Part shown: positions 22,476 to 24,463 of the stretch, piece by piece
Layout: each line of letters opens with the position of its first letter
How positions within the stretch are numbered: the first letter of the stretch is position 1
DNA from: Candidatus Kapaibacterium sp.
Lineage (GTDB): Bacteria; Bacteroidota; Ignavibacteria; Kapaibacteriales; HRBIN21
NCBI GenBank assembly: GCA_025055465.1
Contig: JANWXA010000002.1
Span: 1 to 24,463, forward strand
DNA: 24,463 nt
Direction of reading: 5' to 3'
Made by a program: the position numbers and the translations under genes
The notes under the pieces: model-generated
Databases searched by the model: none
Told to the model about the DNA's origin: nothing
Seen by the model: only the letters and a program-made list of their open reading frames with translations

Positions 22476-24152
22476 TTAGAAGTTTAGGCCGTAATGGAGG
22501 CTGGAATGCAGTTCAGTGAAAGGACGGCGCCCAGCACGCTCGGAGCGACTGACGGATGTATTCCACGTCACGGTTCCCCATTGCCGAAGCTGATACACCA
22601 GGGAAAGTCGGAGCCCCAATTGCGTATCCCACGCCACCGTATGTGTGCGCGAGAGGCTGAATCCCAGCGAACCGCTGAGCCTTTGGGGAACAATAGGATA
22701 GGAGACGGTTTCCCCGAACGTCCAGAGTCGCGTCTCGAACTGCGCGGCCTTTGTGAGTGCGTACGTCGCCATACTCGCCAACGACAGCGCAGAAGGCAAC
22801 ACCAGGGTGTGAGAGAGAAGCGCCGAATGCGTCCGCTGCTGTGATGCAGCACGACTAATAGGATTGCGGTCCTCCGTCTGTGAAAAGGCATAGCTCAGCA
22901 TGACCGAGTTGTTTCCTCCAAGTCCAGAAAATTGCCACCGCGGGGCAAGAGAAGCGCTTTGGTAAACATTCTGCACCCGGAACGTATCGTTCTCATGGTG
23001 CATCCGCATGCCATAGTTAGCATACTGTACATCCATGCCAAAGCTTTGGGAAGGCTGCCAGGCAAAGCCCGCCGAGGCAATGACCCGCCGCATGGTCCCC
23101 AGGCGTGTATTTCGCAGGTTGTTCCACTGCAGCCCGGCAGAGAGCCGTACAGCAACAGCGTATTCCGCCAAACTGATGTTCGGAGCAACGCTAACCTCCG
23201 CCATGTCGTTGGCAAGCTGAGGATATCCGAGAGAGTAGAAACCGGGACCAATCCAGCGCCCACCAAGGTTGATGGAGAATACTCGCGAGGGTACAATCGT
23301 CGCCGAAACCAATGCCGCCCCATCAACGTTTGATGAGTATCGAGGCACAAAGAGCCAATGGGGAAGCCCTGACTCCTTTTCCGGAGCACGAAGGCTGCTG
23401 GAATACGCACTAATGGCAATCTCCCCCTGCATGGTGACGCCGGTCATCAGGGGTAGCCGGAACGAGAGCGCCGCGACAGCGTTATCCTGGGCCGGGGTAA
23501 CAACAGAGTCAATACGCCCGAAAACCGTATCCCGAAGGATCCTGACAAGGCGAATGCTGTTAGTGTCGTCAGTGAGGCGTACATAATGCAGTAATATCTC
23601 CGTTCCTCCCTCGGTAGAGAACCCCACAGAAGCTCCCCATGCCCAGCGCCGATATGTCCCGGTGAAGCCGCTGGCCGTGTCAAGCGAGCGCGGGTGTTGC
23701 ACCACACCATACAGCCCTTGTAGCCGAAAAAGACCGGGGAAAAGCTCCATGCCGCCACCGAGGACACGGAGCTCACCGAAGCTCAATTCAGACAACCGGA
23801 GGGAGAAGTAACCCGCATGGACACGCAACCACGAGGCGATTCGTGGACTGAGTCCAATCTGATTGAATGGCTGTAGAAAGCCAAAGGTGGAACCGGTCCG
23901 CATCCCGGTGCTGGAGCTCAGCATGAGCTCAAATGGAAGCTCTACCTGTCCGAAAAGCTGGAGGACAGGGCGAAAAAACAGCCGAGCCCCGTACCGGGGC
24001 ATGAAGCGTTGCGCCAGCGCTTCCCCCGAGCTGGTATACCCCTCTGCTGTCGCACTCAACGTGCCCCGGAACTGCACCGGGGAATACCCTTGCTCCTGCG
24101 CGGAGCCGATAGAGACCAGTATCCCAATCCAGGCCAGAACCCCGACAACCAT
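22476..24152 (-). CDS. Outer-membrane beta-barrel protein of unknown function
   Basis: About 558 aa from the chosen start. A hydrophobic signal segment (MVVGVLAWIGILVSIGSA) is followed by many alternating amphipathic strands with glycine and aromatic girdles, ending SLHYGLNF with a C-terminal phenylalanine typical of BAM substrates. No TonB box, plug or porin signature is seen. The pattern resembles uncharacterised barrels of Bacteroidota/Chlorobi. The frame is open upstream to ATG 24356, but those 68 extra residues are low-complexity-free, charged, and out of keeping with a secreted protein, so ATG 24152 is preferred. The signal lacks a positive N-terminal charge, which leaves the start uncertain. 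It may be co-transcribed with the GWxTD gene. Confidence 0.75.
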   Translation of the reverse strand: MVVGVLAWIGILVSIGSAQEQGYSPVQFRGTLSATAEGYTSSGEALAQRFMPRYGARLFFRPVLQLFGQVELPFELMLSSSTGMRTGSTFGFLQPFNQIGLSPRIASWLRVHAGYFSLRLSELSFGELRVLGGGMELFPGLFRLQGLYGVVQHPRSLDTASGFTGTYRRWAWGASVGFSTEGGTEILLHYVRLTDDTNSIRLVRILRDTVFGRIDSVVTPAQDNAVAALSFRLPLMTGVTMQGEIAISAYSSSLRAPEKESGLPHWLFVPRYSSNVDGAALVSATIVPSRVFSINLGGRWIGPGFYSLGYPQLANDMAEVSVAPNISLAEYAVAVRLSAGLQWNNLRNTRLGTMRRVIASAGFAWQPSQSFGMDVQYANYGMRMHHENDTFRVQNVYQSASLAPRWQFSGLGGNNSVMLSYAFSQTEDRNPISRAASQQRTHSALLSHTLVLPSALSLASMATYALTKAAQFETRLWTFGETVSYPIVPQRLSGSLGFSLSRTHTVAWDTQLGLRLSLVYQLRQWGTVTWNTSVSRSERAGRRPFTELHSSLHYGLNF

Positions 24153-24312
24153 AAGTTTACCCGGGCACTTTGCGGAACTGTTCCAACTAACTGCTTCTGC
24201 ATACTCCGCAAAAATGCAGATTGTTCCACCCATCCCAGGCTCCCAGCTTCCTACCTGCCAAAGTCCCCGCCGTCGTTCGTCAATAAGACTCGCCGGAGAA
24301 AAATCGGGATAT

Positions 24313-24463
24313 CTAATGGTAGCATGCTGCACTCGCTGTGGACTGTGGTTCTTCATCTGCTTGGTCTTTCTGGGCCTGAATTGCTCTGGAAGTGGAAGAG
24401 AACAATGGTACGAGGAGGGTCGTGGCTCCCCATCCGACAGCCTCCGTCACCTTCTGACGACCA
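24313..24463 (-). CDS. Possible C-terminal fragment of an unknown protein (partial at window edge)
   Basis: On the minus strand a frame open from the window edge ends at TAG (24315-24313) after 49 codons. It has a moderately hydrophobic segment (AVGWGATTLLVPLFS) and a polar tail (QAQKDQADEEPQS). It could be the end of an upstream membrane protein. Support is only that the frame is open and protein-like. Confidence 0.3.
   Translation of the reverse strand, partial: GRQKVTEAVGWGATTLLVPLFSSTSRAIQAQKDQADEEPQSTASAACYH

Noticed and set aside
24405..24463. Possible start of a plus-strand gene (ATG 24405 with GGAAGAG upstream)
   Set aside because: Only 19 codons are visible, and the minus-strand frame over the same bases is at least as protein-like.

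Overview
This window looks like chromosomal DNA from a Gram-negative member of the Fibrobacterota-Chlorobiota-Bacteroidota (FCB) group, most likely a Chlorobi/Ignavibacteria/Kapabacteria-type lineage. Four things point there: a SecA with the long N-terminal insertion typical of that group; a GWxTD-domain protein; several outer-membrane barrels (a TonB-dependent receptor, a Porin_O_P-type porin and an unassigned barrel); and upstream motifs matching the Bacteroidota promoter box TAnnTTTG. This placement is inferred from gene content only. Genes are densely packed and mostly on the minus strand. No CRISPR array, insertion sequence or phage gene was seen.

Layout. 1-1611 (-): the first 537 codons of secA. 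1720-3158 (+): a small unknown protein translationally coupled (ATGA) to a NifS/IscS cysteine desulfurase. 3258-9006 (-): an envelope and redox cluster, in transcription order yceI, Porin_O_P porin, intrinsic terminator, exported SRPBCC protein, sulfide:quinone-reductase-like flavoprotein, and a small TonB-dependent receptor carrying the CxxxM...HxM residues known from copper receptor OprC. 9126-9198 (-): an elongator tRNA-Met(CAT). 9236-9856 (-): a DUF151 bifunctional-nuclease protein with a UVR tail. 9926-11699 (-): etfB-etfA. 11811-16864 (-): a compact flagellar export-gate operon fliP-fliQ-fliR-flhB-flhA. 17115-19825 (+): agmatinase-type ureohydrolase, dapD (ATGA-coupled) and an ABC ATPase with no adjacent permease. 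20174-21043 (+): L,D-transpeptidase. 21032-24152 (-): an outer-membrane barrel followed by a GWxTD lipoprotein-like/secreted protein, whose end overlaps the L,D-transpeptidase gene convergently by 12 bp.

How they fit together. The flagellar genes encode the complete inner-membrane export gate (FliPQR plus FlhB and FlhA), so the organism probably makes flagella. The etfBA pair supplies an electron-transfer flavoprotein. The YceI/porin/SRPBCC/SQR-like/TonB-receptor stretch looks like one functional neighbourhood for periplasmic or membrane redox chemistry and metal (possibly copper) uptake. The most interesting candidates are the OprC-like receptor beside the SQR-like flavoprotein, the terminator placed at the very 5' end of the SRPBCC gene, a perfect 7-2-7 palindrome between the divergent fliP and ureohydrolase genes, and a structured-looking gap at 19826-20144 with RNA-like words that match no family cleanly. 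I found no clear evidence of an entirely new defence or biosynthetic system.
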